Source of the DNA: Rhodospirillaceae bacterium
Lineage (GTDB): Bacteria > Pseudomonadota > Alphaproteobacteria > MPNO01 > UBA2964
Reading direction: 5' to 3'
Assembly: GCA_002709075.1 (NCBI GenBank)
Contig: PAPV01000004.1
Location: 168,787-232,786 of the forward strand
Length of the DNA: 64,000 bases
Part shown: positions 10,194 to 19,816 of the stretch, piece by piece
Numbering within the stretch: position 1 is the stretch's first letter
Layout: every line of letters begins with the position of its first letter
The notes under the pieces: generated by a model
Databases searched by the model: none
Told to the model about the DNA's origin: nothing
Seen by the model: the letters and a program-made list of their open reading frames with translations, nothing else
Translations under genes and position numbers: made by a program

Positions 10194-12042
10194 AATGGTC
10201 TGGCTTTTTTACATATCGCAACAGAGCAGTGAGAGCAGCAGGAGTAATGCCAGAAACCCGAGCAGCAGCCCCCAAAGTTTCGGGCTTACTGGTAGATAAT
10301 TTTTCTCGGATCTCGTTTGAAAGCCCACCCACGCTATCAAAATTGATGTCTGATGGAATTATTAGGGACTCGTCACGTCGAAAGGCGCCGATATCCGCTT
10401 CTTGACGTTCCAAATATGCAGCATACCGACCCTCAATTTCGATTTGGCCAGCAATTTCAGGTGCAACCGAACGCAACTCAGGCCAAACTTCCGTAAGACG
10501 AGCAACCGTAACATCTGGATAAGATAAAAGACGCATTGCACTTCTTCGCACGCCATCTTGAGTGATTTGTAACCCAACCCGGCTCAGATCAGTGGGAGTA
10601 GCCTTTAAATTGGACAACAAATTTCTTGCGGAATCTAGCGCGATGATTTTCTCCTCGTAATGTTTTTTTCTCTCACTCTCAACGCACCCAGCCTTAAGCC
10701 CCAACGGTGTCAGACGTTGGTCTGCATTATCAGCCCGAAGGAGCAGCCGATACTCTGCTCGTGAAGTAAATAATCTGTATGGTTCTGTTACACCCTGAGA
10801 AACAAGATCATCAATCATAACCCCTATGTAGCCATCGGCACGATCTAGTGTGAATTTTTGATCGCAAGAGCATTTATGCGCTGCATTAATGCCCGCGATA
10901 ATTCCCTGTCCGGCCGCCTCTTCATAACCTGTGGTACCGTTAATTTGCCCCGCCAAAAAAAGACCGTTGATTTTTTTTGTTTCTAATGTGCGAGACAATT
11001 CCTGCGGATTAACGTAGTCATACTCAATTGCGTACCCCGGCCTGAGCATTTTTACCTGTTCTAGACCAGGAATTGTTTTCAGTAGGTCTAACTGTACTTC
11101 TTCTGGGAGACTGGTTGATATGCCATTAGGATATACAGTGTCATCATTTAAACCCTCAGGTTCCAGAAAAATCTGATGACTATTTCTTTCCGCAAAACGA
11201 ACAACCTTGTCCTCTATTGATGGACAATAGCGTGGTCCGTTAGATTCTATCTGCCCAGAAAAAATTGGCGCCCTATGTAAATTATTTTTTATGAGTTCGT
11301 GACTTTTCTCGACAGTTCTGGTAATAAAACAAGATATTTGTGGCACAGTTATCTTTTTTGTGAGAAAAGAAAAAGGTTGGGGGGGGACGTCTCCTTTTTG
11401 CTCACTTAAACTGCTCCAATTAATCGTTTTACCATCCAATCTTGGTGGTGTGCCAGTTTTCAGCCGGCCAAGAGAAAATCGAAAACTTTCTAAGATTTTT
11501 GATAACCCTTGGGTAGCACTTTCTCCAAATCTACCAGCTGAGTAACTTCGATCACCAACGTGAATTACGCCCCTCAAAAAGGTTCCAGTTGTAAGAATGA
11601 CAGATTGGCAACTTATTTCTTCACCGGAATGTGTTATCACTCCTGTAATTTGGTTGTTTTCTACTGAAAGATCACTAACAGCCACACCTCTTAAAGTTAA
11701 ATTTTTTTGCTCCTGCAACAACTTCTGCACTGCTAAGCGATATAAAAATCGGTCAGCTTGCGAACGAGGTCCTCTAACAGCAGGCCCTTTGCTTGCATTT
11801 AAAACCCGAAACTGAATACCAGATAGATCCGCTGCTTTTGCCATTATCCCGTCTAGTGCGTCTATTTCGCGGACGATATGACCCTTTGCCAATCCACCGA
11901 TAGCAGGGTTACATGACATTTCGCCGATTGTGTTTAAATTATGTGTGAGCAGAAGCGTTTGAGCGCCTATTCGAGCGGAGGCAGCCGCGGCTTCACAGCC
12001 AGCGTGCCCTCCTCCAATTACTATGACATCAAAGTGCTTCAT
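10183..12042 (-). CDS. mnmG: tRNA uridine 5-carboxymethylaminomethyl modification enzyme MnmG (GidA)
   Basis: [56 protein letters not shown]. Confidence 0.98.
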   Translation of the reverse strand: MKHFDVIVIGGGHAGCEAAAASARIGAQTLLLTHNLNTIGEMSCNPAIGGLAKGHIVREIDALDGIMAKAADLSGIQFRVLNASKGPAVRGPRSQADRFLYRLAVQKLLQEQKNLTLRGVAVSDLSVENNQITGVITHSGEEISCQSVILTTGTFLRGVIHVGDRSYSAGRFGESATQGLSKILESFRFSLGRLKTGTPPRLDGKTINWSSLSEQKGDVPPQPFSFLTKKITVPQISCFITRTVEKSHELIKNNLHRAPIFSGQIESNGPRYCPSIEDKVVRFAERNSHQIFLEPEGLNDDTVYPNGISTSLPEEVQLDLLKTIPGLEQVKMLRPGYAIEYDYVNPQELSRTLETKKINGLFLAGQINGTTGYEEAAGQGIIAGINAAHKCSCDQKFTLDRADGYIGVMIDDLVSQGVTEPYRLFTSRAEYRLLLRADNADQRLTPLGLKAGCVESERKKHYEEKIIALDSARNLLSNLKATPTDLSRVGLQITQDGVRRSAMRLLSYPDVTVARLTEVWPELRSVAPEIAGQIEIEGRYAAYLERQEADIGAFRRDESLIIPSDINFDSVGGLSNEIREKLSTSKPETLGAAARVSGITPAALTALLRYVKKPDHFVR

Positions 12043-12090
12043 TCTCTTTTGTTTATACTAATTGTGAGAAATCCTAAAGTTAAAAATTTC

Positions 12091-12106
12091 TGTTTCACGT
12101 GAAACT
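12091..12106. promoter_or_regulatory. parS: parS centromere site (ParB binding)
   Basis: TGTTTCACGTGAAACT, 15/16 match to canonical parS; at the mnmE 3' end / mnmG-mnmE intergenic. Confidence 0.92.
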
Positions 12107-13421
12107 ATTTTCCTATACAAAATTCACCAAATATTCGGTCTAATATATCCTCAACATCAAACCGCCCATTTATTCGCCCAAGAGCATTTGCGCTTTGCCG
12201 AAGGTCTTCCGCGACAAGCTCTATTTCTGAAACGACCGCAGCTCGTTTTAACGCCTTTGAACATTGTTCCAGAGCTTCGCGGTGCCGTTCACGGGTCAAA
12301 ATCACCGATGCGCTGTTTGGTATAAGTTTCTTGACCCAAGACTCTAAAGCCTCGAAAAATATATCCATGTTCTCGCCAGTCTTCAACGATATTGCAACAT
12401 CGATATTTTTTTGGATCTTATCTTGATCAATTTTATTCTGAATGAACAAAAAATCTCCACGCGGCTTTCCGGACAAGGATATTGTTTTTTCTCGGTCAAT
12501 CTGTTGACAATCTTGAGCTTCTAAAAATATACACAAGTCAGATTTTTCCGAGAGCGCAATTGCCCGGCGCACTCCCTCCTCTTCAATTGCGTCAGCTGTT
12601 TCTCTCAAACCTGCACTATCAGCAAACGTGACGGGTAAACCTCCTATGTCGCATCTGACCTCAATAATATCTCTAGTTGTTCCGGCCTGTTCTGAGACAA
12701 TAGCAGCCTGTCTTCCAGCAAGAAGGTTTAGTAGAGAGGATTTACCAACATTCGGTGCACCCAAAATTGATACTGTAAGACCTTCACGCACCCTTTCCCC
12801 GGAGTTATTTCTATCCAAATATTGCTCGAGTTCTGTATAACATTTTTCAATATTTTGTCGTGTTTCGCAAAACAAATTAGGTGGAAGCTCTTCATCGGGG
12901 AAATCTATCCAAGCTTCTATTCGAGCCGAAATTTTTAACAACTCCTCACGCAATTCGTCGCAAACAGATCCAAAAGAGCCTTCCAATAGTCGGAGTGCTT
13001 GCTTTCTCTGCAAATCAGTTTCGGCCGATATTAAATCTGAGAGTGCTTCAACCTCAGTGAGGTCAAGTTTTCCATTATCAAATGCCCGTCGCGTAAATTC
13101 CCCCGGATAGGCAAGTCTGACGCCATCAAAATTTCTTAGCATATCAAAAATGGCTGATATGCATGCAACTCCCCCGTGGATATGTAACTCAACAACATCC
13201 TCACCGGTAAAAGAAGCGGGGGCGGGAAACCAGATTGATAATCCATCATCTAGTTTATCGCCATCGAAATTACGAAAAATCGATCGAACTGCGTAGCGCG
13301 GCTTGTGTTTATTGTGCCCAGTCAATGCTGACAAGATTTTATATGATACGGGACCAGATACCCTTACTACAGCAATACCTGCAACTCCAGATCCGGAAGC
13401 TAATGCATAAATGGTTTCCAA
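12105..13421 (-). CDS. mnmE: tRNA modification GTPase MnmE (TrmE)
   Basis: LGAPNVGKSSLLNLLAGRQAAIVSEQAGTTRDIIE; C-terminal FCIGK. Confidence 0.98.
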   Translation of the reverse strand: METIYALASGSGVAGIAVVRVSGPVSYKILSALTGHNKHKPRYAVRSIFRNFDGDKLDDGLSIWFPAPASFTGEDVVELHIHGGVACISAIFDMLRNFDGVRLAYPGEFTRRAFDNGKLDLTEVEALSDLISAETDLQRKQALRLLEGSFGSVCDELREELLKISARIEAWIDFPDEELPPNLFCETRQNIEKCYTELEQYLDRNNSGERVREGLTVSILGAPNVGKSSLLNLLAGRQAAIVSEQAGTTRDIIEVRCDIGGLPVTFADSAGLRETADAIEEEGVRRAIALSEKSDLCIFLEAQDCQQIDREKTISLSGKPRGDFLFIQNKIDQDKIQKNIDVAISLKTGENMDIFFEALESWVKKLIPNSASVILTRERHREALEQCSKALKRAAVVSEIELVAEDLRQSANALGRINGRFDVEDILDRIFGEFCIGK

Positions 13422-13583
13422 TATTTTTCACCCCTTTTTTCGATATATTAAATGCCCATCTGCACCAGATAATTTGTATTTAATCAAGGGATGAATCAGA
13501 CTAACCAATTTTAGAAACATGTTACCGTTTATAAATATTTTTTTTCTTTACAGCTTAAAGCTTGCAGTATGTCATAACACCCC

Positions 13584-13721
13584 ATGACTCAATTCACTCG
13601 ACCAGGATATCCATGGAAGAATTTAAAATCGCGAAATTCAACTACACGCCACACGATAGGGTTTTATTCCTATGCATTCGGTGTAGCTTTTGTATATACC
13701 CTTTTTAAAAATTATTATTAA
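13584..13721 (+). CDS. Possible 45-aa small membrane protein
   Basis: Manual ORF MTQFTRPGYPWKNLKSRNSTTRHTIGFYSYAFGVAFVYTLFKNYY; basic N-terminal half and one hydrophobic segment; no clear Shine-Dalgarno; in an otherwise empty intergenic region. Confidence 0.3.
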   Translation: MTQFTRPGYPWKNLKSRNSTTRHTIGFYSYAFGVAFVYTLFKNYY

Positions 13722-13814
13722 CAGCATGAAAATATTTTTTCATTAAATTGGATAACAGAAATAATACATGTTGTAATAAAACTTCTAAACAGAATTTAAA
13801 TTTCGTGCTCTAAA

Positions 13815-14264
13815 ATGTTATGTATTTCATTAGAAACTCCAATAGGAAAGATTTCACTAACTGAGAAAACTGGAAACATAAAGTCACTGAGATGGGAAAG
13901 CTGCCATCTAAATATAAAAACAACGCTTCTTTCAACCGCAGCGAGACAACTGCATAATTATTTTCAGGGAAAAGTTACATGCTTTAGTTTGCCTATTTCA
14001 CCAGAGGGCACAATCTTTCAAAAAGCTGTCTGGAAAGTGTTATTGGAAATACCTTATGGAAAACAAATTACCTATAAGCAACTTTCCAATATTGTTGGAA
14101 CTTCTCCGCGTTCAGTTGGACAAGCCTGCAAACAGAATCCAATTCCTATAATAATTCCTTGTCACAGAGTAACTTTATCTAGCGGAAAACCAGGGAAGTA
14201 CTCTAGCGGCGAAGGTGAAGTTACAAAAAGATTTTTGCTAGATTTAGAGCAAAACCTACCCTAA
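13815..14264 (+). CDS. ogt: Methylated-DNA--[protein]-cysteine S-methyltransferase
   Basis: VGQACKQNPIPIIIPCHRVTLSSGKPGKYSSGEGEVTKRFLLDLE; active-site PCHRV. Confidence 0.92.
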   Translation: MLCISLETPIGKISLTEKTGNIKSLRWESCHLNIKTTLLSTAARQLHNYFQGKVTCFSLPISPEGTIFQKAVWKVLLEIPYGKQITYKQLSNIVGTSPRSVGQACKQNPIPIIIPCHRVTLSSGKPGKYSSGEGEVTKRFLLDLEQNLP

Positions 14265-14336
14265 GCTCATGACATCATAACCGAAATTATTTATTGTTTA
14301 AAAAATATTTCCCTTACCAATATAAGGAGTGAAAAA

Positions 14337-15035
14337 ATGCCCAACGCAAGTGTTCCCGGCGCTGACGGAAAATTCAATGCTTATGTCGCGAAACCAAACC
14401 ATAGCAATGGCGCAGGCTTAGTCGTGATACAAGAAATATTCGGTGTAAACAAAGTAATGAGGGATCTTTGTGACCACTATGCTGAACAAGGATTTGTTGC
14501 AGTGTGTCCAGACCTTTTCTGGAGGATAGAGCCCAATGTACAATTAACGGATCAAAGTGAAGATGATTGGGCACAAGCATTTAAACTTATGGAAGCTTTC
14601 ATGCCAGATTTTGACAAAGGGTTAGAAGACTTACAGACTACTCTAGTTTATATTCGTCAGATGAGCGAATGCGAAAATAGAATCGGCTGTGTGGGATACT
14701 GCCTTGGTGGAAGCCTAGCTTATTCTATGGCGTGCCAGTCTGATGTAGATGCTTCAGTGGGTTATTATCCCGTGCAAATTGAAGACTCGCTTGACCGCGC
14801 ACAGAATATAACGAAACCAGCCATGTTTCATGTGGCGGAATTAGATGGTTTTTGCCCGCCCGAATCCCAGGAAAAAATTACTCGCGCTTTTGCAAGCAAT
14901 AAAAATATCACACACCATTTATACACTGGTGTAGACCATGCCTTTGCTCGAAACGGAGGCACAAATTATAATGCAGTGGCTGCAGCACTAGCGGATGACA
15001 GAACTGCAGAATTTTTCAAAATGCACCTTCTTTAA
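14337..15035 (+). CDS. Dienelactone hydrolase family protein
   Basis: GAGLVVIQEIFGVNKVMRDLCDHYAEQGFVAVCPDLFWR; IGCVGYCLGGSLAY nucleophile elbow with Cys; DHAFAR. Confidence 0.92.
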   Translation: MPNASVPGADGKFNAYVAKPNHSNGAGLVVIQEIFGVNKVMRDLCDHYAEQGFVAVCPDLFWRIEPNVQLTDQSEDDWAQAFKLMEAFMPDFDKGLEDLQTTLVYIRQMSECENRIGCVGYCLGGSLAYSMACQSDVDASVGYYPVQIEDSLDRAQNITKPAMFHVAELDGFCPPESQEKITRAFASNKNITHHLYTGVDHAFARNGGTNYNAVAAALADDRTAEFFKMHLL

Positions 15036-15067
15036 ATAATAGTAAACTTGGGACTACTTAGTTCGCC

Positions 15068-16042
15068 ATGCCTCACGCAATAATTGTTAAAAACTTTGGT
15101 GGACCGGAGGAACTGAAATGGGCGGAAATAGATCGTCCATCGCCCGACAAAAATGAAGTGCTTATTAAAACCTCAGTAGTAGGATTAAATTTTATAGACA
15201 TCTATCACAGACAGGGCCTTTATCCTTTGCCATTACCATTTACTCCTGGAGTTGAGAGTGCAGGGGTTATAACCGAGGTCGGCCAAAATGTTTCAACTTT
15301 TAAGCCTGGCGACAGAGTCGCCTGTGTTTCAGAACCAATCGGCGCCTACACCACTGAGCGTGTTTTTCCTTCAACCAAACTTATTAAATTACCGCGCTCT
15401 ATTTCTGACCAAACCGCAGCGGCGATTATGTTGAAGGGATTAACAGCAGCAATGCTTTTACGACGCGTTCACAAAATAATTGCTGGAGAAACAGTTCTAA
15501 TCCATGCAGCGGCTGGGGGAGTGGGACTGATATTAACCCAATGGGCTACTGCTCTAGGAGCCATTGTTATTGGAACAGTAGGATCGAAAAAAAAAGCGAA
15601 CCTAATAAAACGCTTCGGCGCGCGACATGCGATTATTTATCAAAACCAAAATTTCGTAGAGTCAGTATCAAAGATAACGAAAGAGCAGGGTGTTTCTGTT
15701 GTTTATGACACAGTTGGTTTAGCTACTTTTCCAAAATCACTTGGCTGCTTAAAACCGCGGGGTTTATGGGTTACCTTTGGAAATACATCCGGACCCGTGC
15801 CACCAATTTTGCCCTTGGATTTGATGAAAAATGGCTCTCTGTTTATGACGCGACCAATACTAAACCATTATATTCAAACCGATATCGAACGTCAGGAATT
15901 AGCATTAGAATTGTTTTCTGCTATCCGCAAACAACACATTCAAGTGCAAATAAATGAGATGTTTGAACTGAACGAAGCCTCAAAAGCTCACACTCTTCTT
16001 CAATCTAGAAAAACAGTAGGATCTACCGTTTTATTGCCCTAA
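15068..16042 (+). CDS. NADPH:quinone oxidoreductase (zinc-independent MDR superfamily)
   Basis: PFTPGVESAGVITEVGQNVSTFKPGDRVA; AAAGGVGLILTQWA nucleotide-binding motif. Confidence 0.92.
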   Translation: MPHAIIVKNFGGPEELKWAEIDRPSPDKNEVLIKTSVVGLNFIDIYHRQGLYPLPLPFTPGVESAGVITEVGQNVSTFKPGDRVACVSEPIGAYTTERVFPSTKLIKLPRSISDQTAAAIMLKGLTAAMLLRRVHKIIAGETVLIHAAAGGVGLILTQWATALGAIVIGTVGSKKKANLIKRFGARHAIIYQNQNFVESVSKITKEQGVSVVYDTVGLATFPKSLGCLKPRGLWVTFGNTSGPVPPILPLDLMKNGSLFMTRPILNHYIQTDIERQELALELFSAIRKQHIQVQINEMFELNEASKAHTLLQSRKTVGSTVLLP

Positions 16043-16054
16043 AAAATTTTCCAC

Positions 16055-17311
16055 TTATTGATTCATCGAGTCGAAAAAGTCTGCGTTATTTTTTGTCGTT
16101 TTTAATTTATCAATCAAGAAGTCCATAGCATCTCCAGTTCCCATCGGGGCTAAAATGCGTCTTAATACCCACATCTTTGATAACGTAGCTTTATCAACGA
16201 GTAATTCTTCTTTCCGGGTCCCAGATTTTGTAATATCCATCGCAGGAAAAGTCCTCTTGTCAGCAAGTTTTCGGTCGAGAACAATCTCCGAATTGCCTGT
16301 TCCCTTAAATTCTTCAAATATTACTTCATCCATCCGTGATCCCGTGTCTATCAAAGCAGTTGCGACAATGGTCATAGAACCGCCCTCCTCGATATTTCTA
16401 GCTGCCCCAAAAAACCTTTTGGGTCTTTGAAGTGCGTTTGAGTCAACGCCACCAGTAAGCACTTTTCCGGAACTTGGAACGACTGTGTTATATGCTCGTG
16501 CTAATCTAGTAATAGAATCAAGAAGGATCACAACATCGCGACCGTGTTCTACTAACCGTTTAGCTTTTTCTATAACCATTTCGGCCACTTGCACATGTCT
16601 CACAGCTGGTTCATCAAACGTTGAGCTTACAACCTCACCATTTACAGAACGTTGCATATCCGTAACCTCCTCGGGTCGCTCATCGATCAATAGAACTATA
16701 AGATAAACTTCAGGATTATTTTCAGTGATTGAATGCGCAATTGTTTGTAACATCATAGTTTTACCGGTGCGAGGTGGGGCAACTATTAATGATCTTTGCC
16801 CTTTACCAACAGGTGATACTATGTCGACGACACGTGGTGTTAAATCTTTCACCTTTGGGTTATCAGCATCCAAAATGAATTTTGCCTCGGGATACAAAGG
16901 TGTTAGATTATCAAAATTAATTCGATGTCTAAGTTTCTCCGGGTTATCAAAATTTATTTGATTAACCTTAAGCAAAGCAAAATACCGTTCGCCATTTTTT
17001 GGCGATCGTATTTCCCCCTCAACTGTATCACCGGTACGAAGACCAAACCGCCGGATTTGACTCGGTGAAACATATATATCGTCAGGACCAGGTAGATAGT
17101 TTGCTTCAGGTGCACGAAGGAAGCCAAACCCGTCTTGCAAAATTTCTAATACGCCATCTCCATGAATGGCAACTTCATTTTCTGCTAATTGCTTGAGAAT
17201 TGCGAACATCATCTCCTGTTTTCGTAAGGAAGAGGCATTCTCAACCTCAAGTTCCTCAGCATAAGCCAATAGATCGGATGGAGTCTTTTTTTTAAGTTCT
17301 TGTAAATGCAT
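16055..17311 (-). CDS. rho: Transcription termination factor Rho
   Basis: [70 protein letters not shown]. Confidence 0.98.
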   Translation of the reverse strand: MHLQELKKKTPSDLLAYAEELEVENASSLRKQEMMFAILKQLAENEVAIHGDGVLEILQDGFGFLRAPEANYLPGPDDIYVSPSQIRRFGLRTGDTVEGEIRSPKNGERYFALLKVNQINFDNPEKLRHRINFDNLTPLYPEAKFILDADNPKVKDLTPRVVDIVSPVGKGQRSLIVAPPRTGKTMMLQTIAHSITENNPEVYLIVLLIDERPEEVTDMQRSVNGEVVSSTFDEPAVRHVQVAEMVIEKAKRLVEHGRDVVILLDSITRLARAYNTVVPSSGKVLTGGVDSNALQRPKRFFGAARNIEEGGSMTIVATALIDTGSRMDEVIFEEFKGTGNSEIVLDRKLADKRTFPAMDITKSGTRKEELLVDKATLSKMWVLRRILAPMGTGDAMDFLIDKLKTTKNNADFFDSMNQ

Positions 17312-17437
17312 TACCTATACTCATGTCTGATAGATTCATCGTTAAGATTAATGAAGAACGTCTATCGAGGTTTTGAAAATGTTTTCTATCTATTTTTCTG
17401 GGAAATTGTGCCGCGCGAATTGGCAGCGGAGATTTGG

Positions 17438-17466
17438 TTTATACAGACAACAACTATTCAAGTCAA
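17438..17466 (-). promoter_or_regulatory. Putative sigma70-type promoter of rho
   Basis: Minus strand TTGACT-N17-TATAAA, about 125 nt upstream of the rho start codon. Confidence 0.6.
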
Positions 17467-17563
17467 CTCGTTATTACAATCTATAAGTCCGAAAACTAAT
17501 TTTTGTAAACACACCATTTCCACATTACATAACCATCAACTACAGAGAAATAGTTTCTTCTTT

Positions 17564-18625
17564 TTACTGCTCGCGAACAAGCTTGCACAGCGTTACAACA
17601 TTTTCAACTGGCGTGTCTTTTATAACGCCATGTCCTAAATTGAATACAAACCCTTTATTTTGATTAAGAATGCTACAAATGCGTTGAGCCTCTTTAACCA
17701 TTTTATCACCCCCCGACAAAAGAAGGACTGGATCTAAATTTCCTTGAATTGCAACTTTATCCTGTAAATTTTTTGCAGCCCACTCACAAGGTATTGTTTG
17801 ATCAATACTAAGTGCATCAATATATTTGCTTTTGGAAAATTGCGTGTATCTGGTGCCAGCTAGTCTCGGAAAAACGATTATTGGTATCTCAGGGTACATG
17901 CTTTTCACTTTTTTACATATGCGGTGAATTGGATCAAAGGAGAGATGTTTAAAGCTTCCATCCGCTAACACTCCAGCCCAACTATCAAATATTTGTACAG
18001 CATTTGCTCCTGCAGAAATTTGAGCAATCAAATGGCTAGCTAAACACCCTTCAAGTTTTTTTAAAAGAAGTTCAAGTGTTCTTGGTTCCTCCACCGCGAG
18101 TTTTCGGATTTTTAAGAAGTCTCTACTGGTACCTCCTTCAATCATATAGCTCGCTATGGTCCATGGCGCACCACAGAACCCTATAAGAGCTTTTTCTTTA
18201 CTAAGCGCAACCCGTGTTTTTTTTATTGCCTCATAAATTGGAGAAAGCCGTCCTGTTAAATTCTCAAAATCTAATTTATTAATTTCTTCTGCAGTGCGTA
18301 TTTGGGAGAGGATAGGACCCTTTTCAGGTGAAAATTTTACTTTGCATCCGGCTGCGTCGGGAACAACCAAAATATCAGAAAAAATAATTGCTGCGTCTAG
18401 ATCAAATCTCTGAATCGGCTGCATGGTTACTTCCATGGCCAAATTTGAATCATAACACAAATTTAGAAAACTACCTGATCGTGATCGTAGCTCTCTATAT
18501 TCCGGCAAATAACGACCAGCTTGTCTCATTAACCAAACGGGGACTCTGCCAACAGATTTCCCTTTCAGAGCGAGAACAAGATCGGTTTCTAAATTTTCAG
18601 TCTCAATCATATACCTGTCCGACAT
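17564..18625 (-). CDS. hemE: Uroporphyrinogen decarboxylase
   Basis: VPVWLMRQAGRYLPEYRELR; GFCGAPWTIASYMIEGG; FDSWAG. Confidence 0.98.
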   Translation of the reverse strand: MSDRYMIETENLETDLVLALKGKSVGRVPVWLMRQAGRYLPEYRELRSRSGSFLNLCYDSNLAMEVTMQPIQRFDLDAAIIFSDILVVPDAAGCKVKFSPEKGPILSQIRTAEEINKLDFENLTGRLSPIYEAIKKTRVALSKEKALIGFCGAPWTIASYMIEGGTSRDFLKIRKLAVEEPRTLELLLKKLEGCLASHLIAQISAGANAVQIFDSWAGVLADGSFKHLSFDPIHRICKKVKSMYPEIPIIVFPRLAGTRYTQFSKSKYIDALSIDQTIPCEWAAKNLQDKVAIQGNLDPVLLLSGGDKMVKEAQRICSILNQNKGFVFNLGHGVIKDTPVENVVTLCKLVREQ

Positions 18626-18946
18626 ATAATTTAACTACTATAATAATATATTAATACTTGTAGAATGTAGTAGTTCGGTTAGTAACGGGGATTAACAGAG
18701 AAAAAAACAATCAACATGAAATTTTATCGCCAAACATTTGTGTACATATTGGGGAGAAAAACAAATATTATTAAATTTCATACATTTATACATTATAACA
18801 CATTAATAAAATAATATTGAAACAAGAGGAAAAAAAGTTTTACTCATATTGAGAAAATTATACACATCTTGGTTTTCTCTAAATTAAATCAGGAACACCG
18901 GGGATAACTAAAAAGACATCTTCATTTCTCGGTAGTTGTCCACATC
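18626..18946. other. oriC: Candidate chromosomal replication origin (oriC), hemE-ppsR intergenic
   Basis: AT-rich stretch (about 18770-18825), perfect TTATNCACA match TTATACACA at 18858-18866, one-mismatch TTGTCCACA at 18936-18944; hemE-adjacent location as in Caulobacter/Rickettsia; parAB/parS nearby. Confidence 0.65.
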
Positions 18947-19816
18947 TTGCAAAGAAAGATTAACATTATGGACGGCGGATACCACATCCATTTGGTTTCG
19001 GACTCTACTGGGGAAACAACCTATAATTTGGCGCGCGCCTGTTTGGTGCAGTTCGAGAATTTACATGTGCAGACACACACACACGCTCAAATCAGGGATA
19101 AAGATAAGCTGGCGACAGTACTTTTGCATATTCGCGAAGCTGGAGATGTAGTCCTATACACTTTGGTCGACCCAGCACTTAATCGCCAGCTCGCAGCTGA
19201 ATGTGCAAAATTATCAATCCCATGTATCGATATTTTAGGTGGAGTATTATCGCATTTAGAGAAATTTTTTGGCCAAAACACGCAACGGCAACCTGGACGC
19301 CAACACATTATGGATGCAGGATATTTTGATAGAATCGAGGCGATGCATTACACAATGGAAAACGATGATGGTCAGAGATTAGACCGAATCGAAGAAGCAA
19401 ACATAGTCTTAATTGGTGTATCCAGAACCTCTAAAACCCCAACAGCTATATATCTGGCGAATCATCGTGGCCTGAAGGTTGCGAACATACCATTTGTTCC
19501 AGGGTCCGATCTTCCTATGAAAAAATTGAAAATAAATAGGACATTTGTAGCCGGCCTTACAACTTCTGCGGATAGACTTCTCAATATCAGAAAACAAAGA
19601 TTGCGGTTGATGGGGGAGAAGACTCTCACGGACTACGTAACACTTGAAAAGATAATGGATGAATTGCGGAGCGCGAAGCAGTTATGTAATCAAATGAGTT
19701 GGCCTGTTATTGATGTAACTAAAAGATCAATAGAAGAGACCGCGTCCGAAATAATTTCTTTGTATGATGAATGGATTGAGTCGACGGTGGAGTATCGGCC
19801 CGGGAGCACTCAATAA
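18947..19816 (+). CDS. ppsR: Pyruvate, phosphate dikinase / PEP synthase regulatory protein (DUF299)
   Basis: YHIHLVSDSTGETTYNLARACLVQF; LIGVSRTSKTPTAIYLANHRGLKVANIPFVP. Confidence 0.95.
   Translation: MQRKINIMDGGYHIHLVSDSTGETTYNLARACLVQFENLHVQTHTHAQIRDKDKLATVLLHIREAGDVVLYTLVDPALNRQLAAECAKLSIPCIDILGGVLSHLEKFFGQNTQRQPGRQHIMDAGYFDRIEAMHYTMENDDGQRLDRIEEANIVLIGVSRTSKTPTAIYLANHRGLKVANIPFVPGSDLPMKKLKINRTFVAGLTTSADRLLNIRKQRLRLMGEKTLTDYVTLEKIMDELRSAKQLCNQMSWPVIDVTKRSIEETASEIISLYDEWIESTVEYRPGSTQ

Noticed and set aside
17312-17563. Possible hemJ remnant between hemE and rho
   Set aside because: hemJ is found here in some alphaproteobacteria, but the 250-bp gap is too short and I see no HemJ-like peptide fragments in any frame.
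17306-17638. 110-aa plus-strand ORF between rho and hemE
   Set aside because: Antisense to the rho promoter/leader and to the hemE 3' end; no coding-like composition.
19076-19090. ACACACACACAC short dinucleotide tract in ppsR
   Set aside because: Too short to suggest phase variation; encodes the normal ..VQTHTHAQ.. segment of an intact ORF.
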